Notes under the pieces: model-generated
What the model was told of the DNA's origin: nothing
Seen by the model: only the letters and a program-made list of their open reading frames with translations
Database searches by the model: none
Position numbers and translations under genes: made by a program
Shown: positions 44,801 through 53,161 of the stretch, in pieces
How positions within the stretch are numbered: position 1 is the stretch's first letter
How the letters are laid out: each line of letters begins with the position of its first letter
Assembly (NCBI GenBank): GCA_964609675.1
Contig: CAZSRX010000013.1
Span: forward strand, 1-64,000
Direction of reading: 5' to 3'
DNA from: CAZSRX01 sp964609675 [NCBI: uncultured Bacteroidota bacterium]
Lineage (GTDB): Bacteria; CLD3; SB21
DNA length: 64,000 nucleotides

Positions 44801-45467
44801 GGATATCAGGAAAAATCCTGTCGGCTTCTGTGAGGTGCCCGGCGCTTAAAGTCGTGGTTACAGCGAAGCAGGTCATACCGGCGGCTTTGGCGGCCTGTAT
44901 GCCGAGCGGCGCGTTTTCAAATACCAGACAGTGTTCGGGATTTGTTCCAACATTGAGCGCCGCTTTCTGATACGGTTCAGGATTGGGTTTGGTTTTAGTC
45001 ACGTCGTCTGCCGTGACGACCGTATGGAACGAGCGGATAAGTGTTTCGGGAATCGTCGCTTCAATGCGGTCCCGGTGGGCGCCGGTGACCATGCCGAGCC
45101 GGAAACCGTTTTCATGACAGGCCGAAAGTATTTCCGTCACGCCTTCATATAATTCCGGAATATGGTTTTGCATATAATAACGGTTTTTCAGGTCGGCCAG
45201 CGGCGGAATATGATCTTCGCTGATACCATAAGTCCGGCAAAGCTGCTGCGCGATGGTGCGGAAACTTTGTCCTTCGAGAAGCGCGAACGGTTCCCATTCA
45301 ATATCAATGCCGTGTACTGCAAAAGCCGCCTGCCAGGATCGGAAATGCCCCTGCATGCTGTCCACCAGTACGCCATCCATATCAAACAACAAGGCCTCTA
45401 CGGCCTTCAAATTGATTCGATGGCTCCTGTTGTTAATCGAGGTCGTATGGGTATGGAATGCGTTCAT
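44763..45467 (-). CDS. HAD-superfamily phosphatase, beta-phosphoglucomutase-like
   Basis: 234 residues with all four HAD motifs: nucleophile motif I LLFDMDGVLVDS, motif II MVTGAH, motif III Lys in KTKPNPEPY, and motif IV FENAPLGIQAAKAAGM (the family more often has FEDS/FEDA). The helical cap follows motif I. Relatives hydrolyse sugar phosphates (or phosphoglycolate) or, with a His/Lys couple in the cap, isomerise glucose 1-phosphate; the exact substrate is not evident. The replacement of the acidic E-D pair by E-N in motif IV may lower Mg affinity. The ATG directly abuts the hslU stop codon, so expression should be coupled to hslU. Confidence 0.88.
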   Translation of the reverse strand: MNAFHTHTTSINNRSHRINLKAVEALLFDMDGVLVDSMQGHFRSWQAAFAVHGIDIEWEPFALLEGQSFRTIAQQLCRTYGISEDHIPPLADLKNRYYMQNHIPELYEGVTEILSACHENGFRLGMVTGAHRDRIEATIPETLIRSFHTVVTADDVTKTKPNPEPYQKAALNVGTNPEHCLVFENAPLGIQAAKAAGMTCFAVTTTLSAGHLTEADRIFPDIRDAFRFFLSARQ

Positions 45468-46871
45468 CTATAATATATATTTACTTAAATCTTCATGGTT
45501 TAATATCTTTTGTAATTTGTCGTGTACCATTGTTTCGGTAATAGTAATCTGCCGGATGCCGCTTTCCGGAATCTCATATAACCAGTCTTCAAGCAAGACG
45601 CTCATGACGGTTTGCAGACGGCGCGCGCCGATATTTTCTGACCGCTGGTTCATTTCGGCTGCATAATCGGACAGCGCTTTAACGGCTTTGGCCGTGAATT
45701 CTATAGCGACATCTTCAGTGCGGAATAATTCCGTGTATTGACGTATCAACGAATTTTTTGGTTCGACGAGGATCCGCTCAAAATCTTGCTGGTTGAGGCC
45801 GTGAAGATTTACCCGAATGGGAAAACGTCCCTGCAGTTCGGGAATGAGATCGCTGGGTTTCGACACATGAAAGGCTCCGGACGCTATGAACAAAATATGA
45901 TCGGTACGGACTACGCCGTATTTGGTGTTGACGGCCGAGCCCTCGACAATCGGCAGCAGATCACGCTGGACGCCCTGCTGGGAAACATCCGGCCCATGAG
46001 CTTCACCGGGCATAGCAACAATCTTATCGATTTCATCAATAAACACAATCCCGGTTTCCTGTACACGCCGGAGCGCTTCCTGAATGACTTCTTCCATATC
46101 GATGCGTTTCTGTGATTCCTCCTGAATCAGATAATGCCTCGCCTCAGCAACCGAAACGCGTTTTCTTTTTTTCTTTTTCGGCAGCGTGCCGCCGAGCATT
46201 TCCTGGAGGTTCATGCCCATTTCTTCCATACCAAACGGCGAAAATACCTGCATCATCGCCATGGTATCGGTTTGGGTGGTGAGTTCTACCATCCGGTTTT
46301 CTAAACGTCCTGATTGCAGTTGTTTCCGCAGTTTGTCGCGCGTGGTTTCATAGGATACGGATTTCTTTCTGGCTGTTTTACCTTCAGGCGCTTCGGGTAG
46401 CAACAGATCCAGCAGGGCGTCCTCGGCGGCAGCTTCCACCATAGGTCTTATTGCTTCCAGCCTTTCTTTCTTTACCATATTAACGCCAATATCGGTCAAG
46501 TCGCGAATCATGGAATCCACATCACGTCCCACATAACCCACTTCGGTATATTTGGAGGCTTCGACTTTAATGAATGGCGCTTGCGTAATACGGGCCATTC
46601 GCCGAGCCATTTCCGTTTTGCCTACGCCCGTAGGACCAATCAGGATGATATTGTTGGGAATAATTTCATCCCTGAGCGCCGGGTCGGCATGCTGACGCCG
46701 CCAGCGGTTTCGAAGAGCAATAGCAACGGCTTTCTTGGCCTCGTCCTGCCCGATAATATATTTATCGAGTTCTTTGACGATGGCTCTGGGCGTCAAATAT
46801 TTTTCATCTTCCCGCCGTTTCGTGGCCGGAGGCACATCCGTGCGCGTAAACAATGTGTTTTTACCAGCCAT
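45468..46871 (-). CDS. hslU: HslU, ATPase subunit of the HslUV protease
   Basis: 467 residues. The signature N-terminus LTPRAIVKELDKYIIGQDEAKKAVAIALRNRWRRQ, Walker A G79-PTGVGKT, KYTEVGYVGRDVDSMIRDL pore loop, Walker B GIVFIDEID, and the arginine-containing second region (NIGARRLQTVMSVLLEDWL) are present. The C-terminus reads DLSKYIL, the tail that inserts into HslV to activate it. An intermediate domain of about 100 residues is present, slightly longer than in E. coli. Its partner hslV, usually directly upstream, is not in this window. The ATG overlaps the stop of the RelA/SpoT-like gene as TAATG, and the HAD gene follows without a gap. Confidence 0.95.
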   Translation of the reverse strand: MAGKNTLFTRTDVPPATKRREDEKYLTPRAIVKELDKYIIGQDEAKKAVAIALRNRWRRQHADPALRDEIIPNNIILIGPTGVGKTEMARRMARITQAPFIKVEASKYTEVGYVGRDVDSMIRDLTDIGVNMVKKERLEAIRPMVEAAAEDALLDLLLPEAPEGKTARKKSVSYETTRDKLRKQLQSGRLENRMVELTTQTDTMAMMQVFSPFGMEEMGMNLQEMLGGTLPKKKKRKRVSVAEARHYLIQEESQKRIDMEEVIQEALRRVQETGIVFIDEIDKIVAMPGEAHGPDVSQQGVQRDLLPIVEGSAVNTKYGVVRTDHILFIASGAFHVSKPSDLIPELQGRFPIRVNLHGLNQQDFERILVEPKNSLIRQYTELFRTEDVAIEFTAKAVKALSDYAAEMNQRSENIGARRLQTVMSVLLEDWLYEIPESGIRQITITETMVHDKLQKILNHEDLSKYIL

Positions 46872-47992
46872 TACTGATCCTTTATACCTAAACGATCACG
46901 TACCGCAGCGATCTGCCGCATTTTATATTTTTGATGACTACCCTCCCCTATTTCGTTCATTTGATAATGATACTGATCCACAATTTGAAATTCCACCGTT
47001 ACAAAAACCACCCGGCCATATTCGGCAAATTCCGGCGCATAGAGAAATTCATCGGCTCGGATAGGTACATCAGCTACGATATTGATAATCTTATAATCGG
47101 GGCTGGTAAATGAATTTTCAGGCGCGGTCTTCAGCTCAAGGTCCGCAGGATAATGCGTGCGCACATAATGCGCATAATGCCGAAAATGAGGATAGTGGGC
47201 CAGCAGTTCCGAAAAAGTAATCAGATTGTTGTGCGAGCTATACGGAATGATATAGTTAAACGGACAAATCGTTCGCCCCAGATAATAAAGCACCGGGAGG
47301 ATATCGTCGAGCGTCAGGGTTACAATGCGGAAGCGGATACGGTCAAGAATCGATGCCGCGTGATTTTCTTTTTTGGATATCAGTTTGGTAATGATGCTGT
47401 TCTTGTCTTTATGACTGCCATAAAAATCCACAATGTGAAAGTCCTCCGCCTGCATCGTCGTTACGGCATCTTCTACTTTACGCACCACCGAGCGGTACAA
47501 GTCACTCGGAGGCAACTGACAACGGTGCAGAAGTTCCCGTGCGTCGATATGGTTTATCGTATGCATGATTTTCAGAATCAGGCAGGCGGTAGCTTGCATT
47601 TTGGAACGGCGGCCGCCGGATGAAGCATACCGCAGCAGGCGTACAATGTCCATGTCATCGGATCGGAACTCGTGGGAAACGCGGTGCGGAAACTGCGCAT
47701 CCAGATAATTAATCGCCTGTTTCATGATGTTTCGCAGGCGGCGCTGGTCATGCACATTATCCCAGTCATATCCGTTAACCCGAAGAAACCAGAGGATATC
47801 ATCATCCGAACGGAAGTTCAGACGAAACCACTCAATAACAGAATCTCCGGCCAATACCAGCCGGATAGCCTCCAGATCGCTCAGGGACATGGCGTTGGCA
47901 TATTGCTTTTCGCGCTCAGAAAGGTTTGGGATTTCCTGATTGGACGAATGGTTCCATAGGGGCTTGATTTGCGGTATTTTAGAAACAGCCAT
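46871..47992 (-). CDS. Divergent RelA/SpoT-synthetase-like protein
   Basis: 373 residues. Residues 1 to about 180 are helical and unassigned. From about 190 the chain follows the (p)ppGpp synthetase fold with matching spacing: G192-x2-K195-x3-S199-I-x2-K203 (as G-R-P-K-x3-S-I-x2-K in RSH enzymes), then D217-x-I-x2-R222 (Mg-binding Asp motif DLIAIR), a P-x-N/D-Y-I-x2-P segment at 244-250, and the last motif E334-F-Q336-I-x9-E347-x-G349-x3-H353-x2-Y356-K357, matching E-x-Q-I-R-T...AExGxAAHWxYK residue for residue. Both putative Mg ligands (D217, E334) are kept, so catalysis is possible, but the Arg of GRPK is Ser. It may be a pyrophosphotransferase, a nucleotidyltransferase or a degenerate sensor. 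Its stop overlaps the hslU ATG. Confidence 0.72.
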   Translation of the reverse strand: MAVSKIPQIKPLWNHSSNQEIPNLSEREKQYANAMSLSDLEAIRLVLAGDSVIEWFRLNFRSDDDILWFLRVNGYDWDNVHDQRRLRNIMKQAINYLDAQFPHRVSHEFRSDDMDIVRLLRYASSGGRRSKMQATACLILKIMHTINHIDARELLHRCQLPPSDLYRSVVRKVEDAVTTMQAEDFHIVDFYGSHKDKNSIITKLISKKENHAASILDRIRFRIVTLTLDDILPVLYYLGRTICPFNYIIPYSSHNNLITFSELLAHYPHFRHYAHYVRTHYPADLELKTAPENSFTSPDYKIINIVADVPIRADEFLYAPEFAEYGRVVFVTVEFQIVDQYHYQMNEIGEGSHQKYKMRQIAAVRDRLGIKDQ

Positions 47993-48005
47993 GATGGGAT
48001 TCTTA

Positions 48006-48869
48006 TTAAAGCATTAATTTGTTAAAAACAACGCGCGCTTTGAGATCATCCACAAGGGTTTCGGAAATGACATGTCGTCCGAATTCCTGTTGACCCGGGC
48101 GCCCGTGAAAATCGGAACCGCCCGTTTCTATAAGATGATATTGTTTGATGAGCCGCCGGTAATACCCGGCGCTGTCGGCGGGTACATAGGGATGCACGGT
48201 CTCGATGCCGTCCAGACCGTCGCGGATCATTTCGATGAGATATTTCTCTTTAATACACCGGCTTGGATGCGCCAATACCGCAACGCCGCCCGCCGATTTG
48301 ATAATATCAATGATTTTAGACGGCGCAATATCGGTCTTGCTTTCAAAGGCAATACCGTCCCGGCCGATGTAATCGCGGAACGCTTCAGCCGCCGTAGCCG
48401 TATAACCTTTTTGAACCATCACCTCTGCGATATGCGGCCGTCCAATAGCGGAGTGGCGGGCACTCGCGGTGACCTGTTCCATGCTTATCGGTAGGCCGGC
48501 TGACGAAAGTTTATCCAGAATTCTTTCCGCTCGCCGGTATCGCTCGTGCCTGAAATATTCAAGATGTTTTTGCAGGGCCGGATGTTCCGTGTCGAAACCA
48601 TAACCAAGAATATGAATCTCAATTTCTTCAATCATCGCGCTGAATTCTACGCCGTTAATGACGGTAATCGCCGACTGTTGGGCCGCTTGTTTAGCCGGCG
48701 CGATACCGCCGATGGAGTCATGATCGGTTATACTGATAATAGATATGCCGGCCTGAACGGCCATCGTTACAATTTCTTCAGGCGTCAACGCACCGTCCGA
48801 AAACGTTGAATGAATATGCAGGTCAGCCTTGCAGTCGTTCCGGAAAAAATTCATCGTTGTACGTTTCAC
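48006..48869 (-). CDS. PHP-domain phosphoesterase (RNase AM / TrpH-like)
   Basis: 287 residues with the metal-binding motifs of the polymerase-and-histidinol-phosphatase fold: ADLHIHSTFSDG, SITDHDSIGG, GVEFSA, LAHPSRC and GGSDFHG. The layout (about 280 residues, single PHP domain with a helical insertion near 110-165) fits the TrpH/YciV group, whose E. coli member RNase AM is a 5'-3' nuclease acting on short RNA and on pAp. A phosphatase acting on a small molecule is also possible. The start lies 2 bases after the stop of the response-regulator gene, and the RelA/SpoT-like gene follows after 13 bases, so a functional link to nucleotide signalling is conceivable. Confidence 0.88.
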   Translation of the reverse strand: MKRTTMNFFRNDCKADLHIHSTFSDGALTPEEIVTMAVQAGISIISITDHDSIGGIAPAKQAAQQSAITVINGVEFSAMIEEIEIHILGYGFDTEHPALQKHLEYFRHERYRRAERILDKLSSAGLPISMEQVTASARHSAIGRPHIAEVMVQKGYTATAAEAFRDYIGRDGIAFESKTDIAPSKIIDIIKSAGGVAVLAHPSRCIKEKYLIEMIRDGLDGIETVHPYVPADSAGYYRRLIKQYHLIETGGSDFHGRPGQQEFGRHVISETLVDDLKARVVFNKLML

Positions 48870-48871
48870 CC

Positions 48872-49966
48872 TTAATCCAGCAAATCCGTTAACACCGGAA
48901 TCTGTTTTTTGACGGTCAGCCGGACGCCGCCGAGATTCATATCGATATCACCGAATATAAATATCCATTCCTGTTTGTCAGCAATCGGCACCAGCAGCAT
49001 CGTATTATGGTTGAACTCTAATGTGAGCATACGCAGTCCGTTCCCGAGTAATTCGGTATTGACTTTATCTATATATTCCAGTCCTCCCGGAATGATGTTC
49101 GGTAGGAGTGTCAGATCAAGCGGAGTTTCTTTTTTCTCCTGCACTACCGAAACGCGGGTGAAGCCGGCATTATCTACAATGGCTACCTGATCAATCCCTT
49201 TGACTTTAAGAAACTCGGCCAGCGACTGTTTGATTTTTTCCTGGATTTCCTGCCGGTCAAGCTCCTTATTCTTGGTCTTCATTTCGGGAGTAACTTCGTC
49301 TTTACGCCTCAGGCCTTCGAACAGCAGACTCTGCCACCCTTTGGTAATCGTCTCTTTGGAAGGACGTTCTCCTTTGCGGAACTCGAATTTACCATCTTCC
49401 CAGGTGATGATTTTGTAAAAGGCCTCTTCGCCCGACAGATTGCCGCATTCGGCGTGAATGATATTGCCTTCGTTAAAATAGATGATTCCTTTTTCGTCCG
49501 TCCGGCTGACGACCAGCGCCGCAACCATGCGCCCGAGCACGTTCATCTGAATCAGGTCAGAAAGCTGGAAATCGGTCACTTTGCCGTCGAAGCCCTTTTT
49601 GTCGGTCAGGGCATTGATGATATAATTGCGAAGATCCTCAATTTCAAACGGTTTTTCAATGTAATACAGCGAACCTCGCGCCGTAGCTTGTTTCTGAACT
49701 TCTTCCGAGCCGAACGCGGTCATAATAATGACTTTGGTAGTCGGATAGGTTTCCTTAATCTTCAGAAGCAGATCCAGTCCGGTTATGCCGGGCATTTTAA
49801 TATCGCTGACAACAAGATTAATAGGCACCTGGCTCAGAACATTCAGGGCTTCCTGTCCGCTGTTTACGCAGATCACCTCATACATATCCTTATCCTTGGC
49901 AAGGTTTTTGGATATGCTCCATGTTAAGTCTTCTTCATCATCGACAACTAGAACTTTTTTTTTCAT
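48872..49966 (-). CDS. Response regulator with DUF4388 and roadblock-like domains
   Basis: 364 residues: receiver domain (about 4-118) with acidic pocket VVDDEED, phospho-acceptor D55 (VVSDIKMPG), Thr in MTAFGS and K in YIEKPF; then a DUF4388 domain (about 128-225: FDGKVTDFQLSDLIQMNVLGRM, GIIYFNEGNIIHAECGNLSGEEAF); a coiled-coil linker; and a roadblock/LC7-like module (about 255-360). There is no DNA-binding domain, so output is presumably through protein contacts, as for the DUF4388 regulators of FrzS/PATAN type and roadblock GTPase-activating proteins. The kinase 35 bases upstream is the likely partner. It is followed after 2 bases by the PHP gene. Confidence 0.9.
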   Translation of the reverse strand: MKKKVLVVDDEEDLTWSISKNLAKDKDMYEVICVNSGQEALNVLSQVPINLVVSDIKMPGITGLDLLLKIKETYPTTKVIIMTAFGSEEVQKQATARGSLYYIEKPFEIEDLRNYIINALTDKKGFDGKVTDFQLSDLIQMNVLGRMVAALVVSRTDEKGIIYFNEGNIIHAECGNLSGEEAFYKIITWEDGKFEFRKGERPSKETITKGWQSLLFEGLRRKDEVTPEMKTKNKELDRQEIQEKIKQSLAEFLKVKGIDQVAIVDNAGFTRVSVVQEKKETPLDLTLLPNIIPGGLEYIDKVNTELLGNGLRMLTLEFNHNTMLLVPIADKQEWIFIFGDIDMNLGGVRLTVKKQIPVLTDLLD

Positions 49967-50001
49967 GATTTGCTCTCCGGTTGAATACCGTTACAACCCG
50001 G

Positions 50002-52155
50002 TCAGGGTATAATTTTTCCGTTGGCGGTCAGCTTATTCTGAATAGCCGTTAAATCTAAATTTTGTTGAATGTCCTTCAGCGGCAGAACCATGATAAATGT
50101 TGTGCCTTTTCCCGGCTCGCTTTCCACGTCGATTTCACCTCCGTGTTCATGAATGATACGGTACACGATGGAAAGTCCAAGTCCAACGCCGTTAGGCTTC
50201 GTGGTGAAAAAGGGATCAAAAATGGATTTAACATTCTCGGGAGTGATGCCGATGCCGGTGTCCGTAATCCGAACCTCGACGGCATCCTGCGGAATTAGTA
50301 TCCGGGGAGGTATGGTCCGCCGGACGGGCCGGGCGCTGATGGTCAGCTTACCGTTCTGGCCGATGGCATCCATGGCGTTAATCAGCAGATTCAGGAATAC
50401 CTGTTCCATCTGGTTGCCGTCAACGTACAGCAAAGGCAGATGCGGGTCATAATGTTCTTCGATAGTAATATGATCCGTGTGAGCCCGCTGTTTAAGCAGT
50501 ATCTTGACTTCATTAATGATGGCCGGAAGGCTCTGCGATTGCCGCTCCGGACGGCCGGGCTTGGCGTAGGTGAAGAAGGCTTTCAGCAGTTCGTTCAATC
50601 GGTTAATCTGCTTGATAATGCGCCGGATATATTCAATTTTGAGGTCGTCCAGAGGAATTTCACGTTCCAGCGCCTGCGCCAGCGTCTTGATACCTGCCAG
50701 CGGGTTGCGGATTTCATGCGCGATACCGCCGGTCAGCAGGCCGAGCGAAACCAGTCGATCCATCCGTTGAATCGTATCGCGCATTTGCTTGATATGGGTA
50801 ATGTCCCTGAAGCTGATGATGTATCCGGCCATCTTGCCGTTGCTGTCATAACGAACGGAGGTTGTGTAGCCAAGAAAGATTTCCTTGTTGTCGTGTGTCA
50901 TCAGCTGAATTTCATCGCCCTGAACGGCCTCTTCCGTTTTGGTCGGTACCACCAGCACTTGCGAAGCTTTCTGACCGAAAATATCCGAGAGCGAGCGGTT
51001 CACTAATTGGCCCTTGGTTAATCCGAGTATCTCCTCGCCGGCTTTATTCGCAAAAATGATCCGGCCTTCGAAATCCACGGTCAGGATTCCGGAACTGATG
51101 TTCTGCAGAATGCTTTCGTTAAAGTTTTTTAACTCGGTTAACGCGTACGTGGCCTCGCTAATCTGCACTTGAAGGTTCCGGTTGAAATCCGAGAGCTTGT
51201 CAAAAAGCTGGATGTTCTCAATCGCAAGGGCCATCTGTCCGGCAATGGTCATCAGCAGGGTCAGATCGGAGGATGCGAAATCCGTTCCGTCAATCTTGTT
51301 CACGATGATTAGAATGCCGATCACTTTGCTCCTCACAAAGATCGGCGAACAAACCATTTTGGAAATATCGATGCCAAGAATGCCGGACAGCAATGAAGAA
51401 ACCCGGTCGTCTGCCCGGGCATCGTTAATAATTATTGGTTTTTCGTTTTGTCCGATAAATTCAAAAAGACTGGTCGCCCGTGCCTCAAGCGGCCCCGGAC
51501 GAACCCGGGCACCCGCGGAATCCGATACGGCTTCAAGCGTCCAGACGTTATCCAGCTTGCTAATCAAAAAACCGCTTTCGGAATAGAACGCTTTAACGAC
51601 ATTATTCGTGATTTCACTCAGAATTTCCTTGCGGTCTTTAATGGAAATCACGATCCGTGCAATATCCGATAAAATGCGCAACTCCTCCGTACGCTGGATG
51701 AGTTTTTGTTTTTCCGCCTCTTTTTCGGTTATCAGGTTCTCCAGTTTGTCATGAAGACTCTTAATCCGCAGAAGCGTGTAGACCCGCGTCAGCAGTTCAG
51801 CCCGGTTGACGGGCTTTGAAATGAAATCCTCCGCGCCGGCTGTAATGGCCTGGTTGCGGATGACATGATCGTTCTGGCTGGAGAAGATCATCACCGGGAT
51901 GTGCCGCGTTTTTTCGAATTCTTTCAGCAGCCGACAGACCTGAAATCCGTCTATGCCGGCCATATCGGATGAAATGAGCGCCATATCGTAACGCAACGTC
52001 CGAACCTTGTCAATCACTTCATGTCCGTTTTCGGTGTGCTCCACGGTATAACCGCTTTCCTCCAGCAGATTCCGCAGAAAATGCAGGTTGGCAATGTCCT
52101 CATCGGCTATTAATATTTTTGACTTCAGCGGGGTCAGCATCGGTTTATTATTCAA
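50002..52155 (-). CDS. Hybrid histidine kinase: receiver-GAF-PAS-HisKA-HATPase
   Basis: 717 residues, cytoplasmic (no membrane helix). An N-terminal receiver (about 12-130) has D64 (ISSDMAGIDG) as phospho-acceptor and the K in FISKPVNR; a coiled-coil, a GAF domain (about 175-325), a second coil, a PAS domain (about 350-460: NISSGILTVDFEGRIIFAN), then HisKA with H480 (GIAHEIRNPLAGIKTLAQAL) and a HATPase with N-box LLINAMDAIG and G-boxes DTGIGITPENV and GVGLGLSIVYRI. The H-box sequence is of the NtrB/AtoS type. Phosphate should pass to the response regulator 35 bases downstream. The GAF and PAS domains suggest an intracellular small-molecule or redox signal. It is the first gene of the minus-strand run down to 39116. 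Confidence 0.93.
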   Translation of the reverse strand: MNNKPMLTPLKSKILIADEDIANLHFLRNLLEESGYTVEHTENGHEVIDKVRTLRYDMALISSDMAGIDGFQVCRLLKEFEKTRHIPVMIFSSQNDHVIRNQAITAGAEDFISKPVNRAELLTRVYTLLRIKSLHDKLENLITEKEAEKQKLIQRTEELRILSDIARIVISIKDRKEILSEITNNVVKAFYSESGFLISKLDNVWTLEAVSDSAGARVRPGPLEARATSLFEFIGQNEKPIIINDARADDRVSSLLSGILGIDISKMVCSPIFVRSKVIGILIIVNKIDGTDFASSDLTLLMTIAGQMALAIENIQLFDKLSDFNRNLQVQISEATYALTELKNFNESILQNISSGILTVDFEGRIIFANKAGEEILGLTKGQLVNRSLSDIFGQKASQVLVVPTKTEEAVQGDEIQLMTHDNKEIFLGYTTSVRYDSNGKMAGYIISFRDITHIKQMRDTIQRMDRLVSLGLLTGGIAHEIRNPLAGIKTLAQALEREIPLDDLKIEYIRRIIKQINRLNELLKAFFTYAKPGRPERQSQSLPAIINEVKILLKQRAHTDHITIEEHYDPHLPLLYVDGNQMEQVFLNLLINAMDAIGQNGKLTISARPVRRTIPPRILIPQDAVEVRITDTGIGITPENVKSIFDPFFTTKPNGVGLGLSIVYRIIHEHGGEIDVESEPGKGTTFIMVLPLKDIQQNLDLTAIQNKLTANGKIIP

Positions 52156-52375
52156 TTCATATTTTTAAATATAACAATTTTTGAACTAAAAAGAAATAAA
52201 AAAGCCGGATAGTAGCTATTCGTTTCTGTGATTAGCATTTTTCCATCCCGCTTTACAACGCGACGTCAACCGGCCTTACTATACAAAGAATATTTCGAAA
52301 TCTTGCAAAACGATATGAATTAACGAATAACGCCGAGGTTTTTTAATAATTAAAAATATGCGGAATGAAACCGTA

Positions 52376-53161
52376 TCATCGGATAGCATTATTTTTCCTG
52401 GCCGGTCGGATTACAAGCACATCGCCGCCCTCCTGATGCATGGCCTTCATAAAGAGCGGAATATCATAAGTGAAATCCCTGCCCCGTTTGGTGCCGACAT
52501 CGTTGGTGATAATTCGATCTTTTGTATAGCCGGTAATCGTAACCATATGATATTCCGGCCCCGGCGGCGTATAGTAAGGATTGTTCAGGGTGCGGCCGTA
52601 AGTAGGCGCGATAACCGGATAACCGGAAGCAATCTCCCGTTTAATGTCTTCCACGGTAGCTTTACGGATAATCTGAATCTGATCGTCACGGTAGCCAAGA
52701 AATCCCGTCATGAGCATTTTTACCGAATCGGCGTGAATGTCCTTGTGGACACCGAAATGCCTTATCTGCCAGGCAATCATATCAAGCAGGGTCCTATCCA
52801 CGGTTTGGAGATCGACGCTATCGATTTGACGGTCATAATAGACGGCCTGCAGAAGCGCGGCTTCTTCGCAGCTGGCATGATGAAGTTCCCAACTCGCCTG
52901 ATTCTGAAACGGCGCCTGGCAGAAAAAAGGCACTTTCAGATAGGCCCTTTCAGGAATCACCGTAATTCGCGGCTGTTCGATAGAGGAATCCGGTAAAATG
53001 GCTTTAAGGCTGTCCCGTTGTAAATCTTCCAGAACTTCCCGGTTACGCCGGTCCGTTTCGTAGCGGTGATAATAATTGATGATGCGGTGATAAAAGAAAA
53101 TCAGCGCGGCAATAACCAGCCCCAGAATGATTATTAAAATAAACTTATGTTTGATTTTCAT
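52376..53161 (-). CDS. C39-like cysteine peptidase, membrane-anchored
   Basis: 261 residues: an N-terminal membrane helix (about 7-25) and then a papain-like domain of the Peptidase_C39_2 class. The catalytic Cys is in HHASCEEAALLQAVYY, the His in EYHMVTITGYT and the Asn/Asp in ITNDVGTKRG; the VPFFCQAPFQN opening with its Gln oxyanion residue is typical. The enzyme should face the periplasm. Family members process peptides or cleave murein-linked substrates; the target here is unknown. The ATG overlaps the 3' end of nnr by 17 bases, so the two are probably translationally coupled. A 220-base spacer downstream separates it from the kinase gene. Confidence 0.82.
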   Translation of the reverse strand: MKIKHKFILIIILGLVIAALIFFYHRIINYYHRYETDRRNREVLEDLQRDSLKAILPDSSIEQPRITVIPERAYLKVPFFCQAPFQNQASWELHHASCEEAALLQAVYYDRQIDSVDLQTVDRTLLDMIAWQIRHFGVHKDIHADSVKMLMTGFLGYRDDQIQIIRKATVEDIKREIASGYPVIAPTYGRTLNNPYYTPPGPEYHMVTITGYTKDRIITNDVGTKRGRDFTYDIPLFMKAMHQEGGDVLVIRPARKNNAIR

